DNA of 64,000 bases from Endozoicomonas gorgoniicola (GCF_025562715.2 NZ_JAPFCC010000001.1:2312501-2376500); one strand, 5' to 3'; positions 7,683 to 16,933 are shown, counted from the first letter of the stretch. The notes: a model not told the origin generated them from the sequence alone. Program-made: numbers and translations.

Positions 7683-9389
7683 ACTCCTGTACGATCCGCC
7701 TGAGTGCTCCTCTCTAACCCCCTGACAGGCAGCCCTGCATCGCCAGGCTCCCTGCAGATGTGCATTTTTCAGGTAGTTCATAATCCACTGCGCTTCCCGT
7801 TGAAAATCTGCGAGTGCTTTACCAGACCATACTTCCCAGTTCGGGCTGTCCGTTTCCAGATCCTTTCTCTCAGCCTCTTTCCTGTAGAGCCGAAGCGCTG
7901 AAGCAATTCGCTGGTCATTAAAGCCATGTGTTGCGAGCAGCCGTTTATTGGACGAAACCTGCTCAATGATTTCTTTCATGTAAGCGGGCTCTGGCTTTAC
8001 GGTATTAAAACGTAATCCGCGAAGATTGCGCCCTATGGCTTCAAAATTTTGCTCATTAGCGTTTATTGTTTCGAGGAATTCACTATCAGAAATGTTTTTT
8101 AACGGTAACCTTGCCAGCCAGCGAGCAGCCTCGTTAACCTCATGATGGGTTACTGCCTTGTATTTTTCCGGCAAGTCATCAGGTCCCACCTCCATCACCG
8201 TTTTACGGATGTTGTCAAAAAAATCTTCAACACCCTTGTCAAGGGTAAAGTTTGTGAATAAAACACTTTCATGAAAGGCATCAAAAAGAACCAGTTCTAT
8301 CGCTAAAAAGTTTACGCTTTTTATATCTGCCTTATGGTTATAGAGTTGCCTGATCCATTTTAATAATGTTCTGTGTTGATCGATGTCCCTGGTACCCACT
8401 CTTAATTTTTCTTTGAAATGAAAAACATCATGTTCAAAAAAAGCGGCCGGGTACATATCAAAGCCATCAGCAGACGTTGTTTCTGAAAAAGATGTGGCGA
8501 CTAGCCAGAGAGGCAATGGCCACAGTCTGTTCAGATCCTCTACATCCAGACAATCCGAACAAGGAATTAAAGGCTCGCCCAGTTGAAAAACATTAACTTC
8601 CGGATTGTCCAACTTTAAATCAACATGATCCCAGATGATGCTATAGTAATTTTTTTTCAATTCCTGATGAAACAGGTTGGGATCTTTCAGTAGTAATGAC
8701 CACGGCAGAGACTCCAGGTCGGTCAACCGACAATCCTGTTTGTACAAACTAATGATCTTCAGACCAATATCATCAAAAAAATCGTACAAATCGAAGCGAC
8801 CATCAATATCGCTAATGTCGTATTCAAGCTTTGTGTCTGAAGCAGTTAGCTGCTTCCTGAAAAAAAGCAGGGATATGTACATTAAATATTTATAGGTGAT
8901 AACAAATGACTGGTTATAAGGGTAGTTTGGAGATAATTCATCAAGCTCCCGTTCAATATTTAAAATACACTGCAACTCACCGTCTAAGAGCTGCTCCTGC
9001 CCTTTTATTGTCTGGATGTTTTCTTTAATGGCAGCAGCGGTTATAGCCATGCCAGGCATAGGGAATTCGTCTGGATATTGTTTAATTAAATCACGAATCC
9101 TCAGTGCCTTGTCCATTTCCATTGACTTTAGTCGACCTGTGAATTCCCTGTCTTTGCTGTAATCAGGCACTTTAATACCATTTTTTAAAGTCAGGGTTAC
9201 TTCAGCTTCAGGGCCTTGTTTCTCAGCGGCTATATTATGGCTGATTCTGAAGTCACTGATGTTTTTTGGCTCATCCCCTGGCGCTTTTTGGGGAATATAC
9301 AGTTTCGCCCGATCTTTTTCGTCCGCCACATTAAAAGCGGGAGGTGCCGCAGGTGCTGAGGCAAAGTTTGTTGCTGAATGGTAAATCAC
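7665..9389 (-). CDS. hypothetical protein, 574 residues, possibly 3'-truncated
   Basis: I do not recognise a family. A GTG start at 9389 is preceded by GAGG at a 7-bp distance. There is no signal peptide and no membrane segment; the N-terminus is Ala/Pro-rich, the rest is rich in charged and aromatic residues with long predicted helices and a CSDC pair (PCSDCLDV) near the middle. The last 35 or so residues (Arg/Cys/Gly-rich, ending in a hairpin loop) differ in composition from the rest, so the original 3' end was probably lost when the adjoining cysS remnant was placed here. AT content is higher than in the flanking housekeeping genes, consistent with acquisition. A cytoplasmic or translocated effector-like protein is possible but unproven. 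Confidence 0.65.
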   Translation of the reverse strand: MIYHSATNFASAPAAPPAFNVADEKDRAKLYIPQKAPGDEPKNISDFRISHNIAAEKQGPEAEVTLTLKNGIKVPDYSKDREFTGRLKSMEMDKALRIRDLIKQYPDEFPMPGMAITAAAIKENIQTIKGQEQLLDGELQCILNIERELDELSPNYPYNQSFVITYKYLMYISLLFFRKQLTASDTKLEYDISDIDGRFDLYDFFDDIGLKIISLYKQDCRLTDLESLPWSLLLKDPNLFHQELKKNYYSIIWDHVDLKLDNPEVNVFQLGEPLIPCSDCLDVEDLNRLWPLPLWLVATSFSETTSADGFDMYPAAFFEHDVFHFKEKLRVGTRDIDQHRTLLKWIRQLYNHKADIKSVNFLAIELVLFDAFHESVLFTNFTLDKGVEDFFDNIRKTVMEVGPDDLPEKYKAVTHHEVNEAARWLARLPLKNISDSEFLETINANEQNFEAIGRNLRGLRFNTVKPEPAYMKEIIEQVSSNKRLLATHGFNDQRIASALRLYRKEAERKDLETDSPNWEVWSGKALADFQREAQWIMNYLKNAHLQGAWRCRAACQGVREEHSGGSYRSGVANL

Positions 9390-9529
9390 TGATTAACCTC
9401 ATTATTATTTTTTGGTCTTTTACCTGTTGCGGGCAGAACAGTCGCGCAAGGCAGTTAGTTTCAAGCAAACCTCTTAGAGTTTAACTGCCCGTTAAAAGTT
9501 CAAACTGCACTGCGGGTCGTGATTCAGAC

Positions 9530-10734
9530 TTCAGTACACATTACGAGTTAAACCTTATGAAAAGCTGCGACCGTTTTGTACGGGCGCAGTAATGAATTTC
9601 TGGTATTGGTGTTTTCTATGGGTTAGATCCGGTGGGAAGCATTCCAGAAACTGTACGCTGGGTCAGGTGTTCGATTGGTGATCTGGGTTCAAAAGTGGCA
9701 GTGGGGATACCTTCTGCTGCAGGCTCCGTTTCGCCACGTAAGGTGAGTGTGAAGCTTGGAATTGTTACAGAGCCTGATACCCCCCCCGGATAAGAAATGC
9801 TTTGAAGCCGAACCGTTCCCTGGTCAAGGACTGCAGTGATTTCAACGGTTACTTCCAGTGATACCATGCTCGTCTCTCCCTCGTGCGACTGTTCAATTTC
9901 TACATCCACGTTTCCTGTTATATTGATTTCATTGGGATTATCAGGGGATTCATGTATATGCCCACCATTGTTCAACGCATTAAGAGGCTTGGTTTCATCT
10001 ATGGGGTTCATGAACAAAAACATACTGTCTGCTGCTATTGGCTCATACCTGGTTCTATCTGTTCCATCTATGACGTTCAGAAGCAAACGCATATTGCCAG
10101 TATCAATGACTCCTACTGGAAGAACCAACAATATAAAGCTGCCAGAATCATAATTCAGGTACCTTCTTATTGATCTCTCTGTCAGGTCGCCGGCGGGGTG
10201 GCGGGGGTAATGATGCACTTCGCCGATACTGTGTTCAGGTGTGTTTATATTGGCTTGGGCATTGCGTGCTGCTGCAATTATTCTACTAAAATAAGTCGAC
10301 GATTCTACTTGACCTGCTATGAAATTTCTGGATCTGCCTATAAAAGGTTCTGCGGTGCCCATGGAATTGGCGTCGTGGTCTCTGGGTTGGGTCTCTGTGA
10401 CAGTTCTCATAATGTTTCCAGAAGTGGAGCTTTCGGATTTTACGTCGAATGTCTTTTCACCCACCTTAAGATTGTAAAAGTCTTTTTTTTCTGCCTGTGC
10501 AGTGAGGGCTATAGACATAAAGAGGGGAGCCAGCAGGAACTGTATGGCTAGTTTAAAAAACTTCATTGGTTAACACCTGAAAAAGTGTGCATAAAAAGAG
10601 CTTCTTTACTCAAGTGCAAAAAATTAGACCACTGGGAGGCTTTTGCAAATTGTCAGCCTTCTCTAATCCCCGTGCATAGTAAAAAGTGGACTTTGCGAAT
10701 GAATGTGAGAGTGGTGTAAGTCAGCTGTTGGATA
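9530..10734 (-). repeat. inverted duplicated unit, copy B
   Basis: Reverse-oriented match to 6051-7390. The leader 10567-10734 aligns base by base with 6051-6218, including the segment around ccactgggaggct. The two arms enclose the cysS remnant and the 574-residue gene, and the whole 6.05-10.73 kb block sits between folD and cysS, which are neighbours in related genomes. Confidence 0.8.
9616..10566 (-). CDS. secreted protein of unknown function (paralog B)
   Basis: A 316-residue paralog of the protein at 6219-7307. The ATG at 10566 follows AGGT at 8 bp. Residues 1-25 are a Sec signal peptide ending AQA, nearly identical to paralog A. The mature part is Ser/Thr/Glu-rich, with a beta-rich stretch near 200-280 (VSLEVTVEITAVLDQGTV, then PSFTLTLRG). 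It lacks the long acidic tail of paralog A. No enzyme motif is visible. The similarity is highest in the leader and signal peptide and drops in the mature protein, as expected for exported proteins under diversifying selection or after gene conversion of the 5' part. Confidence 0.75.
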   Translation of the reverse strand: MKFFKLAIQFLLAPLFMSIALTAQAEKKDFYNLKVGEKTFDVKSESSTSGNIMRTVTETQPRDHDANSMGTAEPFIGRSRNFIAGQVESSTYFSRIIAAARNAQANINTPEHSIGEVHHYPRHPAGDLTERSIRRYLNYDSGSFILLVLPVGVIDTGNMRLLLNVIDGTDRTRYEPIAADSMFLFMNPIDETKPLNALNNGGHIHESPDNPNEINITGNVDVEIEQSHEGETSMVSLEVTVEITAVLDQGTVRLQSISYPGGVSGSVTIPSFTLTLRGETEPAAEGIPTATFEPRSPIEHLTQRTVSGMLPTGSNP

Positions 10735-10748
10735 CCACCATCCAAACA

Positions 10749-10782
10749 AAAAACGCCTGAGGATCACTCCCCAGGCGTTTTT
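10749..10782 (-). terminator. intrinsic terminator of cysS
   Basis: Perfect 11-bp arms aaaaacgcctg (10749-10759) and caggcgttttt (10772-10782) with a 12-nt loop; A-runs and T-runs on both sides make it effective in both directions. It lies 26 bp past the cysS stop. Confidence 0.9.
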
Positions 10783-10807
10783 CTGGATAAAAGGCTTTGC
10801 CAGTCAA

Positions 10808-12190
10808 TCAGCGATCAACACGCCATGTGGTTCCCTGAGGACCATCCTGCAGGCTTATCCCCTGAGCCGCCAGCTCATCCCGAATCCGGTCACACTCGGC
10901 AAAGTCGCGGGCTTTCTTTGCGTCAGCACGCTTCTGAATCATGTCCTCAATCCATGCTTCATCCAGGTCACTGCCAGACTTCAGAAAAGCCTCAGCATCC
11001 CCCTGAACAATACCCAGAATGCCACCCAGCTTCACCAGCAACGCCGCCAGAGGCAACGCCTTCTGCTCGTTTTCTGCTCGAACACGGTTCATCTCACGCA
11101 CCAGGTCAAACAGTACCGCCAGGGCAACCGGCGTATTAAAGTCATCGTCCATCGCGGCAAAGAAACGCTGTTCGAACTCAGATTCAGCCGGTGCCTCGAC
11201 GTCTTCCAGCTTCAGACCTTTAAGAGCCGTGTAAAGGCGCTCAAGACGGACAGCCGCCTCTTTCAGGCTTTCCTGAGAGTAATTCACCGGGCTGCGATAG
11301 TGCGAAGAGATCAGGAAGTAGCGAACCACCTCATCCGGAAACTGCTCCAGTACCTCACGAATGGTAAAAAAGTTACCCAGACTCTTGGACATTTTCACAT
11401 TGTCGATGCGAATCGCACCGGAATGCATCCAGGTGTTCACAAAGGTTGCATCATTATGCGCTTCAGACTGTGCAATTTCGTTTTCATGATGGGGGAACTT
11501 CAGGTCAGAACCACCGCCGTGAATATCGAAGGTATCACCCAGGCAGCACTTGCCCATCACCGAGCACTCAATATGCCAGCCCGGACGACCATTACCCCAT
11601 GGAGATGCCCAGAAAGGCTCGCCTGCTTTGGCACCTTTCCAGAGTACAAAGTCCATCGGGTCTTCCTTGTTCTCTTCGACATCAATACGCGCACCGGCTT
11701 CCAGCTCTTCCAGCACCTTGCCGGACAGCTTGCCATAACCTTCAAACTTGCGAACCCGGTAATAGACATCGCCATTGCCCGGCGCGTAGGCAAAACCTTT
11801 TTCGATCAGACCACTGATCATCTCAATCATTCCCTGCACATGCTCAGTAGCGCGAGGCTCCTGATCCGGTGGCAGGTTGCCCAGACGGGCAAAGTCTTCC
11901 CGCATGGCAGCGATCATCCGATCAGTCAGCACATCGATGGTTTCATTGCTCTCGATGGCACGCTTGATAATCTTGTCGTCAATGTCGGTCACATTGCGCA
12001 CATAGGTCAGGTTATAACCTTTCGCACGCAGATACCGCGCTACCACATCAAAAGCGGTCACAGTACGGGCATGACCAATATGACAGAAGTCATACACCGT
12101 CATACCACACACGTACATGCGTACATGGTTTTCGTCGATAGGCTGAAACGGCTCTTTCTTTCGAGTCAGAGAGTTATAAATCTGCAGCAC
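10808..12190 (-). CDS. cysS: cysteinyl-tRNA synthetase
   Basis: CysS charges tRNA-Cys and is an essential monomeric class I synthetase. The 460-residue product has the zinc ligand Cys in YVCGMTVYD, the HIGH motif as FCHIGHART near residue 37-42, WHIECSVMG (second zinc cysteine), HHENEIAQS, and the KMSKS motif as VKMSKSLGNF. Length is typical. An 88-bp gap follows glnS, which is co-directional and upstream, and this gap holds a 9-bp inverted repeat (12229-12237 / 12254-12262). The intact copy here is the source of the remnant at 7389-7649. Confidence 0.97.
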   Translation of the reverse strand: MLQIYNSLTRKKEPFQPIDENHVRMYVCGMTVYDFCHIGHARTVTAFDVVARYLRAKGYNLTYVRNVTDIDDKIIKRAIESNETIDVLTDRMIAAMREDFARLGNLPPDQEPRATEHVQGMIEMISGLIEKGFAYAPGNGDVYYRVRKFEGYGKLSGKVLEELEAGARIDVEENKEDPMDFVLWKGAKAGEPFWASPWGNGRPGWHIECSVMGKCCLGDTFDIHGGGSDLKFPHHENEIAQSEAHNDATFVNTWMHSGAIRIDNVKMSKSLGNFFTIREVLEQFPDEVVRYFLISSHYRSPVNYSQESLKEAAVRLERLYTALKGLKLEDVEAPAESEFEQRFFAAMDDDFNTPVALAVLFDLVREMNRVRAENEQKALPLAALLVKLGGILGIVQGDAEAFLKSGSDLDEAWIEDMIQKRADAKKARDFAECDRIRDELAAQGISLQDGPQGTTWRVDR

Positions 12191-12278
12191 TTTCTATGTC
12201 CTGTTGCCCTTTTCTCAGGCAGTTTCTGAGCCTTCAGCTAGTGATAAAGCAGACTGAAGGCTGCTGTTCACCCTATCC

Positions 12279-13949
12279 TCAGGCCTTACTGGCCCAGGTA
12301 TCTTTCAGACCAATCGTCAGGTTGAATACCGGATGTTCCGGGCTGTGATCGTAACGATCCGCCACAAAATAACCTTCTCGTTCAAACTGGAAACCCTGTT
12401 CCGGCTCAGCACTGGCCAGCCCCGGCTCAACCCATGCCTGCTTCACTTCCAGAGAGTTCGGGTTGATATGGGCAATAAAATCTTCTTCACCCTTGTCCGG
12501 TGCCGGATGATTAAACAGACGATCGTACAGTCGCAGCTCAACCCGTTTACCGTGGCTCGCAGATACCCACTGAATAACACCGCGTGGCTTTACACCTTCC
12601 GGCGGATTTTCACCCACGGTACCCGGTACATAAGAACAGTGAATCTCAACAATTTCACCGTTCTCATCCTTGATCACGTCATCGTTTTTGATCACGTAAG
12701 CACTGCGCAAACGCACATACTCACCCTTCACCAGACGCTTGAACTTCTTGCGAGACAAGGTAGTGTCTTCGGTAAAGTCACTGCGGTCAATGTACAGCTC
12801 ACGGGTGAATGGCAGGGTACGCTCGCCCATCTCCCTGTTCGGATGCATGGGTGCTGTCATTTCCTGTACCTCGCCTTCCGGCAGGTTGGTAATGACCACT
12901 TTCAATGGATTCAGCACCGCCATACCGCGAGGGGCATTCTGGTTAAGGTCATCACGGATCGCGTGTTCCAGCATGGAAATGTCTGCAATACCATCAGTAC
13001 GGCTGACACCCACCATATCGGAGAACTTGCGAATGGAAGCCGGAGTGTAACCACGGCGACGCATACCGGACACCGTTGGCATACGCGGGTCTTCCCAGCC
13101 GGTAACAATGTTCTCATCTACCAGTCGCTTCAGCTTGCGCTTGGAAGTAATGGTGTAGTTCAGGTTGGTACGGGCAAATTCATACTGCCGTGGTTTGTGC
13201 GGCACCGGCAGGTTTTCAATAAACCATTCATACAGCGGACGGTGGTCCTGAAACTCCAGCGTACAGATGGAGTGGGTAACGCCCTCAATGGCATCTTCCT
13301 GACCATGAGCAAAGTCATAGCTTGGGTAGATGCACCACTTATCACCGGTCTGATGATGGCTCTGTTTGCGGATACGGTACAGCACCGGATCACGCATATT
13401 CATATTCGGGTGTTGCAGGTCGATTTTGGCGCGCAGGCTGCAACTGCCTTCTTCGTACTCGCCGGCACGCATCTTTTCAAATTCGGCCAGGTTTTCTTCT
13501 ACCGACCGTTTCCGGTCAGCCGTTTCAACCCCGGGCGTTTTGAAGTCACCACGGTTGCGAGCCATGGATTCAGCATCCTGATGATCAACGTAGGCCTTGC
13601 CTTCCCTGATCAGGTAAACAGCCCATTCGTAGAACGTGTCGAAGTAGCTGGAGGCATAACGAACCTCGCCACTCCACTGGAAGCCAAGCCATTTCACATC
13701 TTCCCGGATGCTGTCGACGTACTTCTGCTCTTCCTTCTCAGGATTGGTATCGTCAAAACGCAGGTTACACTGGCCACCGAACTTCTCGGCCAGGCCAAAA
13801 TTCAAACAGATAGAAGTCGCGTGACCCACGTGCAGAAAGCCATTAGGCTCTGGTGGGAAACGTGTATGGATAGAAGTTACTACACCTTCGGCCAGATCTT
13901 TTTCAATGATCTGCTCCAGAAAGTTACTCGGTTTGTCTGTTGTGCTCAT
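12279..13949 (-). CDS. glnS: glutaminyl-tRNA synthetase
   Basis: GlnS attaches glutamine to tRNA-Gln; it is a class I enzyme of the GluRS/GlnRS group. The 556-residue protein contains FPPEPNGFLHVGHATS (HIGH motif) at about residue 33-48, FDDTNPEKE, and the KMSKS-like ITSKRKLKRLV, followed by the two C-terminal anticodon-binding barrels. I chose the ATG at 13949 (MSTTDKPSNFLEQ), which matches the family start; a longer reading from 14030 adds 27 residues of Arg/Cys-rich sequence without support. It heads the glnS-cysS pair and is divergent from the gene at 14194. Confidence 0.97.
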   Translation of the reverse strand: MSTTDKPSNFLEQIIEKDLAEGVVTSIHTRFPPEPNGFLHVGHATSICLNFGLAEKFGGQCNLRFDDTNPEKEEQKYVDSIREDVKWLGFQWSGEVRYASSYFDTFYEWAVYLIREGKAYVDHQDAESMARNRGDFKTPGVETADRKRSVEENLAEFEKMRAGEYEEGSCSLRAKIDLQHPNMNMRDPVLYRIRKQSHHQTGDKWCIYPSYDFAHGQEDAIEGVTHSICTLEFQDHRPLYEWFIENLPVPHKPRQYEFARTNLNYTITSKRKLKRLVDENIVTGWEDPRMPTVSGMRRRGYTPASIRKFSDMVGVSRTDGIADISMLEHAIRDDLNQNAPRGMAVLNPLKVVITNLPEGEVQEMTAPMHPNREMGERTLPFTRELYIDRSDFTEDTTLSRKKFKRLVKGEYVRLRSAYVIKNDDVIKDENGEIVEIHCSYVPGTVGENPPEGVKPRGVIQWVSASHGKRVELRLYDRLFNHPAPDKGEEDFIAHINPNSLEVKQAWVEPGLASAEPEQGFQFEREGYFVADRYDHSPEHPVFNLTIGLKDTWASKA

Positions 13950-14193
13950 TGCAACCAGTATCTTGGAGGGTGACGCCCGACAACCCACAGTGCTCTCGCA
14001 GCGTCGCGGGTAGACAGACCTCGAATTCATGAAACTTTTTCAAACGTGCGAGACTACCATTATAATCACTCATGGTTCAACCAGATAACCTGTAGCTTGC
14101 GGGAATCTCAAATTCAGAAGCCTTAAGAAATTGTCAGCGTAAGAATCACTGCTATTCTGCTTGTTATCGCCCTGGCCCCCATGAGAAACCATT

Positions 14194-15171
14194 ATGAAGA
14201 ATCACTGTCAGCTCAGCAGGTTTTCTGCGGCCGTTCTTGCTTCTGCAGTTTCGCTGGCTGAAGCTACTCCAATAACTGAAAGCGCGGAAAGCTATGCTGC
14301 CCGTCTACTCCTGATAGAACGCCAAAAAAGAGCCATACAACTACAAAAGACCTTCAGTTACGAAAGAAACTGCCCGGGCTCCACAAACACTTTTGTTTGT
14401 GGAGAGTCGTACTGTGACATCTTTAATTTACAGCCCCAATCTTTTGAGTCTCCTTCTTCTATAAAATCCGATTACCTGACATATAACCTGGCCGCTTACC
14501 TGAGAACCTACCCCAATAAAAGCTCATCGCTTTGCGTAGATCGGGATACCCTCAATGATCCGAAAGCCGCTTATAAGATAAATGCACTGAAGGGTCTGGT
14601 ATTTCATGGCGTTATAAAAGTTGAAGATACAGGCAACGGGCAGATAGCCTATATTCCATTTAAAACAAGCGGGCTTTCTGAACCCATCAGTGAGAAAGCG
14701 GGTACTGGCAATGTCAAGTACAATTTCACTCTTCGCAAAGATGAAGATTTAGATATTTACAGCAGACACGGTATGGCTCTTGAGGCAATCCAATGGAAAG
14801 CCTCTAAAAATGCATTGCGTGGTGCCCTACCAAAAAGCCGCAGACAAGATTCAGAATATCGGGATGAAATCCGGCTGCGTCGCTCACAAATGTCATTGAA
14901 CCTGTATGGGACAAACGGCAAGACTGCCTACCCGGGAGGTTCTTACAAAGCAATCCTGAAAGGTTCACTGAACCTACCCTGGAGCGCTCCAGCCACTCTG
15001 AGTTTTTCATCAGGAACCAACGTGAAATTTGCCAGGCCCGGCAGAAATAACTTCAGGCTGGATTCAAGATATATCCGAACCGTCAGTTTCTTGCCCAATG
15101 GAAGAAAAATCAAAGAAGAAGGTTACAGTGAGTACTCAGTTATAGAGATAATACTCATCCCCCCCGGCTAA
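14194..15171 (+). CDS. exported protein of unknown function
   Basis: A 325-residue protein with a probable Sec signal peptide (residues 1-25, ending SLAEATP). Five cysteines are present in the mature part, including CPGSTNTFVCGESYCD near residue 60-75, which suggests disulfides in the periplasm or outside. The C-terminal half is beta-rich and basic (RRSQMSLNLYG, ILKGSLNLPW). I recognise no domain. It separates glnS from ppiB, which are neighbours in related genomes, and is therefore another insertion of a secreted protein into the housekeeping block. The GAGA purine stretch 10 bp upstream supports the ATG. Confidence 0.7.
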   Translation: MKNHCQLSRFSAAVLASAVSLAEATPITESAESYAARLLLIERQKRAIQLQKTFSYERNCPGSTNTFVCGESYCDIFNLQPQSFESPSSIKSDYLTYNLAAYLRTYPNKSSSLCVDRDTLNDPKAAYKINALKGLVFHGVIKVEDTGNGQIAYIPFKTSGLSEPISEKAGTGNVKYNFTLRKDEDLDIYSRHGMALEAIQWKASKNALRGALPKSRRQDSEYRDEIRLRRSQMSLNLYGTNGKTAYPGGSYKAILKGSLNLPWSAPATLSFSSGTNVKFARPGRNNFRLDSRYIRTVSFLPNGRKIKEEGYSEYSVIEIILIPPG

Positions 15172-15299
15172 TACGAAAAATACATCCATCGCCCCTTCCC
15201 TTTTACACTGACGCCAGAAACACCTAAAATGCCTTGATCTCCTGCCCTGAATTCTTATAGCACTCAGGGCACAGTATCCATTGAACAGACGGTAACCAC

Positions 15300-15791
15300 A
15301 TGGTTGTACTGCATACCAATTTCGGCGACATCAAGCTGGAACTGGACGCTGATAAAGCGCCTAAAACGACTGCAAACTTCGAAGAATATGTGAAGAGCGG
15401 TCATTTCGACGGCACAATCTTTCATCGCATCATTGACGGATTTATGATTCAGGGTGGTGGTTTTGAGCCAGGCATGGTTCAGAAGTCTACCAATGCTCCT
15501 ATTGAAAACGAAGCAGACAACGGCCTGAAGAACGACCGTTACACCGTTGCCATGGCTCGCACCATGGACCCACATTCTGCTTCCAGCCAGTTTTTCATCA
15601 ACGTTGCCGACAATGGCTTCCTGAACCACACCGGCAAAACACAGGACGGCTGGGGCTACTGCGTATTTGGCAAGGTCACTGAAGGTACCGGAGTCGTTGA
15701 CAAGATCAAGGGCGCGAAAACCACTTTCCGGGCTGGTCATCAGGACGTACCGGTTGAGGACGTGGTGATCGAGTCTGCGGAACTGGTGTAA
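15300..15791 (+). CDS. ppiB: peptidyl-prolyl cis-trans isomerase B (cyclophilin)
   Basis: A 163-residue cytoplasmic cyclophilin that catalyses proline isomerisation. The active-site segments are intact: FHRIIDGFMIQGGG (catalytic Arg), MARTMDPHSASSQFFIN, and GWGYCVFGKVTEG. There is no signal peptide, which separates it from PpiA. Its stop codon is immediately followed by the lpxH start (no gap), so the two are translationally coupled. Confidence 0.95.
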   Translation: MVVLHTNFGDIKLELDADKAPKTTANFEEYVKSGHFDGTIFHRIIDGFMIQGGGFEPGMVQKSTNAPIENEADNGLKNDRYTVAMARTMDPHSASSQFFINVADNGFLNHTGKTQDGWGYCVFGKVTEGTGVVDKIKGAKTTFRAGHQDVPVEDVVIESAELV

Positions 15792-16511
15792 ATGCAGGCG
15801 CAGTTCATTTCCGACCTGCACCTGACACCCGAGCGCCCGGACATAGCCCGGGCGTTTTTGCGCTTTATGGATGAACAGGCTCCGAAAGCCGCCACCCTTT
15901 ACATTCTTGGAGATTTTTTCGAGTACTGGGTGGGAGACGATGCCATGGAGCCTTTCCACCAGGAAATCGCAGATAAGCTCAGGCACTACACCGACGCAGG
16001 TCATCAACTCTTCTTTATGCCCGGCAACCGTGATTTTGCAGTGGGACGTGGCTTCCTGAAGCAAACCCGCGCCCAGTGGTTACAAGACCCCTGCACCATT
16101 GAACTAAACGGTGAGAAAGTCCTGCTGATGCACGGCGACCTGCTATGTACGGATGATGAACAATACCAGAAATACCGTAAGCGTATTCGTCACCCTCTGG
16201 TTTTAGGCTTTCTACGGCTTCTGCCACTGAGCTACCGCAAGAAGCTCGCTGCCAGAATTCGCGCCAACAGCCAAAAGGCAAAGTCCGGCAAAAGCCTTGA
16301 AATCATGGATGTGAACCGTGATGAAGTGGTGAGGGTCATGGAGCAATACGGGGTAAAAACCCTGATTCATGGTCATACCCATCGCCCCGATACTCACGCT
16401 GTAACATTATCCACCGGCACTGGACAACGCATTGTACTGGGCGACTGGGATAAGTGTGGCTGGGTGCTACCTGGCGACAGCGATTTACACCAGCAACGTT
16501 TCAGTCTTTGA
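15792..16511 (+). CDS. lpxH: UDP-2,3-diacylglucosamine diphosphatase LpxH
   Basis: LpxH hydrolyses UDP-2,3-diacylglucosamine to lipid X, the fourth step of lipid A synthesis, at the inner face of the membrane. The 239-residue protein carries the calcineurin-like metal sites in order: FISDLHL, ILGDFFEYWVGDD, MPGNRDF, LMHGDLLCTDD, and IHGHTHRP. The length is normal. It starts at the base after the ppiB stop, the order conserved in Pseudomonas. Confidence 0.96.
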   Translation: MQAQFISDLHLTPERPDIARAFLRFMDEQAPKAATLYILGDFFEYWVGDDAMEPFHQEIADKLRHYTDAGHQLFFMPGNRDFAVGRGFLKQTRAQWLQDPCTIELNGEKVLLMHGDLLCTDDEQYQKYRKRIRHPLVLGFLRLLPLSYRKKLAARIRANSQKAKSGKSLEIMDVNRDEVVRVMEQYGVKTLIHGHTHRPDTHAVTLSTGTGQRIVLGDWDKCGWVLPGDSDLHQQRFSL

Positions 16512-16573
16512 TTTCCTGCCCCTACAGACGACTGAGCCGGTGGGGGCTAACTAAAAGTATTTGACAGTTGTCG

Positions 16574-16933
16574 TTAGCTGGGGAGTCTGGACAGAATGAG
16601 CTTTAAGGTGTCTTTGATTTCTACGTTATCAGCTTTCAGCTCGGAAACATCTGTTTTAAGCTCGGAAACATCTGTTTTAAGCTTGGAAACATCTGTTTTA
16701 AGCTCGGAAACATCTGTTTTAAGCTTGGAAACATCTTTTTTAAGCCCGGAAACATCCGTTTTCAGTTCAGAAATTTCAGAGCTTTGTTGGTCTATTTTTT
16801 GCTCAAGTCGATCTACTTTCCTATCAATAACCTTAACATCAGAACGCGTCTCCCCAACCACTCTGACTATATCGGTTAAAGTATTGAGTTGATGATCAGA
16901 CTCGCTGTTCGATGCTTTAGCTGTTGCGCTCAT
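16574..16933 (-). CDS. heptad-repeat coiled-coil protein
   Basis: A 119-residue protein made almost entirely of a coiled coil. After an N-terminal Ser/Asp-rich stretch, residues 40-105 form regular heptads (VDRLEQK, then repeated LKTDVSE/LKTDVSK), ending in a short hydrophobic tail (LKLILSRLPS). There is no signal peptide. An oligomerising rod is likely; the layout recalls small DUF1640-like or phage-type coiled-coil proteins, but I would not assign a function. The heptads are encoded by a tandem 21-bp DNA repeat. Confidence 0.7.
   Translation of the reverse strand: MSATAKASNSESDHQLNTLTDIVRVVGETRSDVKVIDRKVDRLEQKIDQQSSEISELKTDVSGLKKDVSKLKTDVSELKTDVSKLKTDVSELKTDVSELKADNVEIKDTLKLILSRLPS
16638..16763. 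repeat. six tandem 21-bp repeats inside the coiled-coil gene
   Basis: Six consecutive 21-bp units beginning at 16638, 16659, 16680, 16701, 16722 and 16743, each related to agctcggaaacatctgtttt. Alternate units differ by c/t (agctcgg versus agcttgg), a pattern suggesting duplication of a two-unit block. Each unit encodes one heptad of three-codon-phase LKTDVSE/K, so copy-number change lengthens the coil by exact heptads without a frameshift. Confidence 0.9.
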
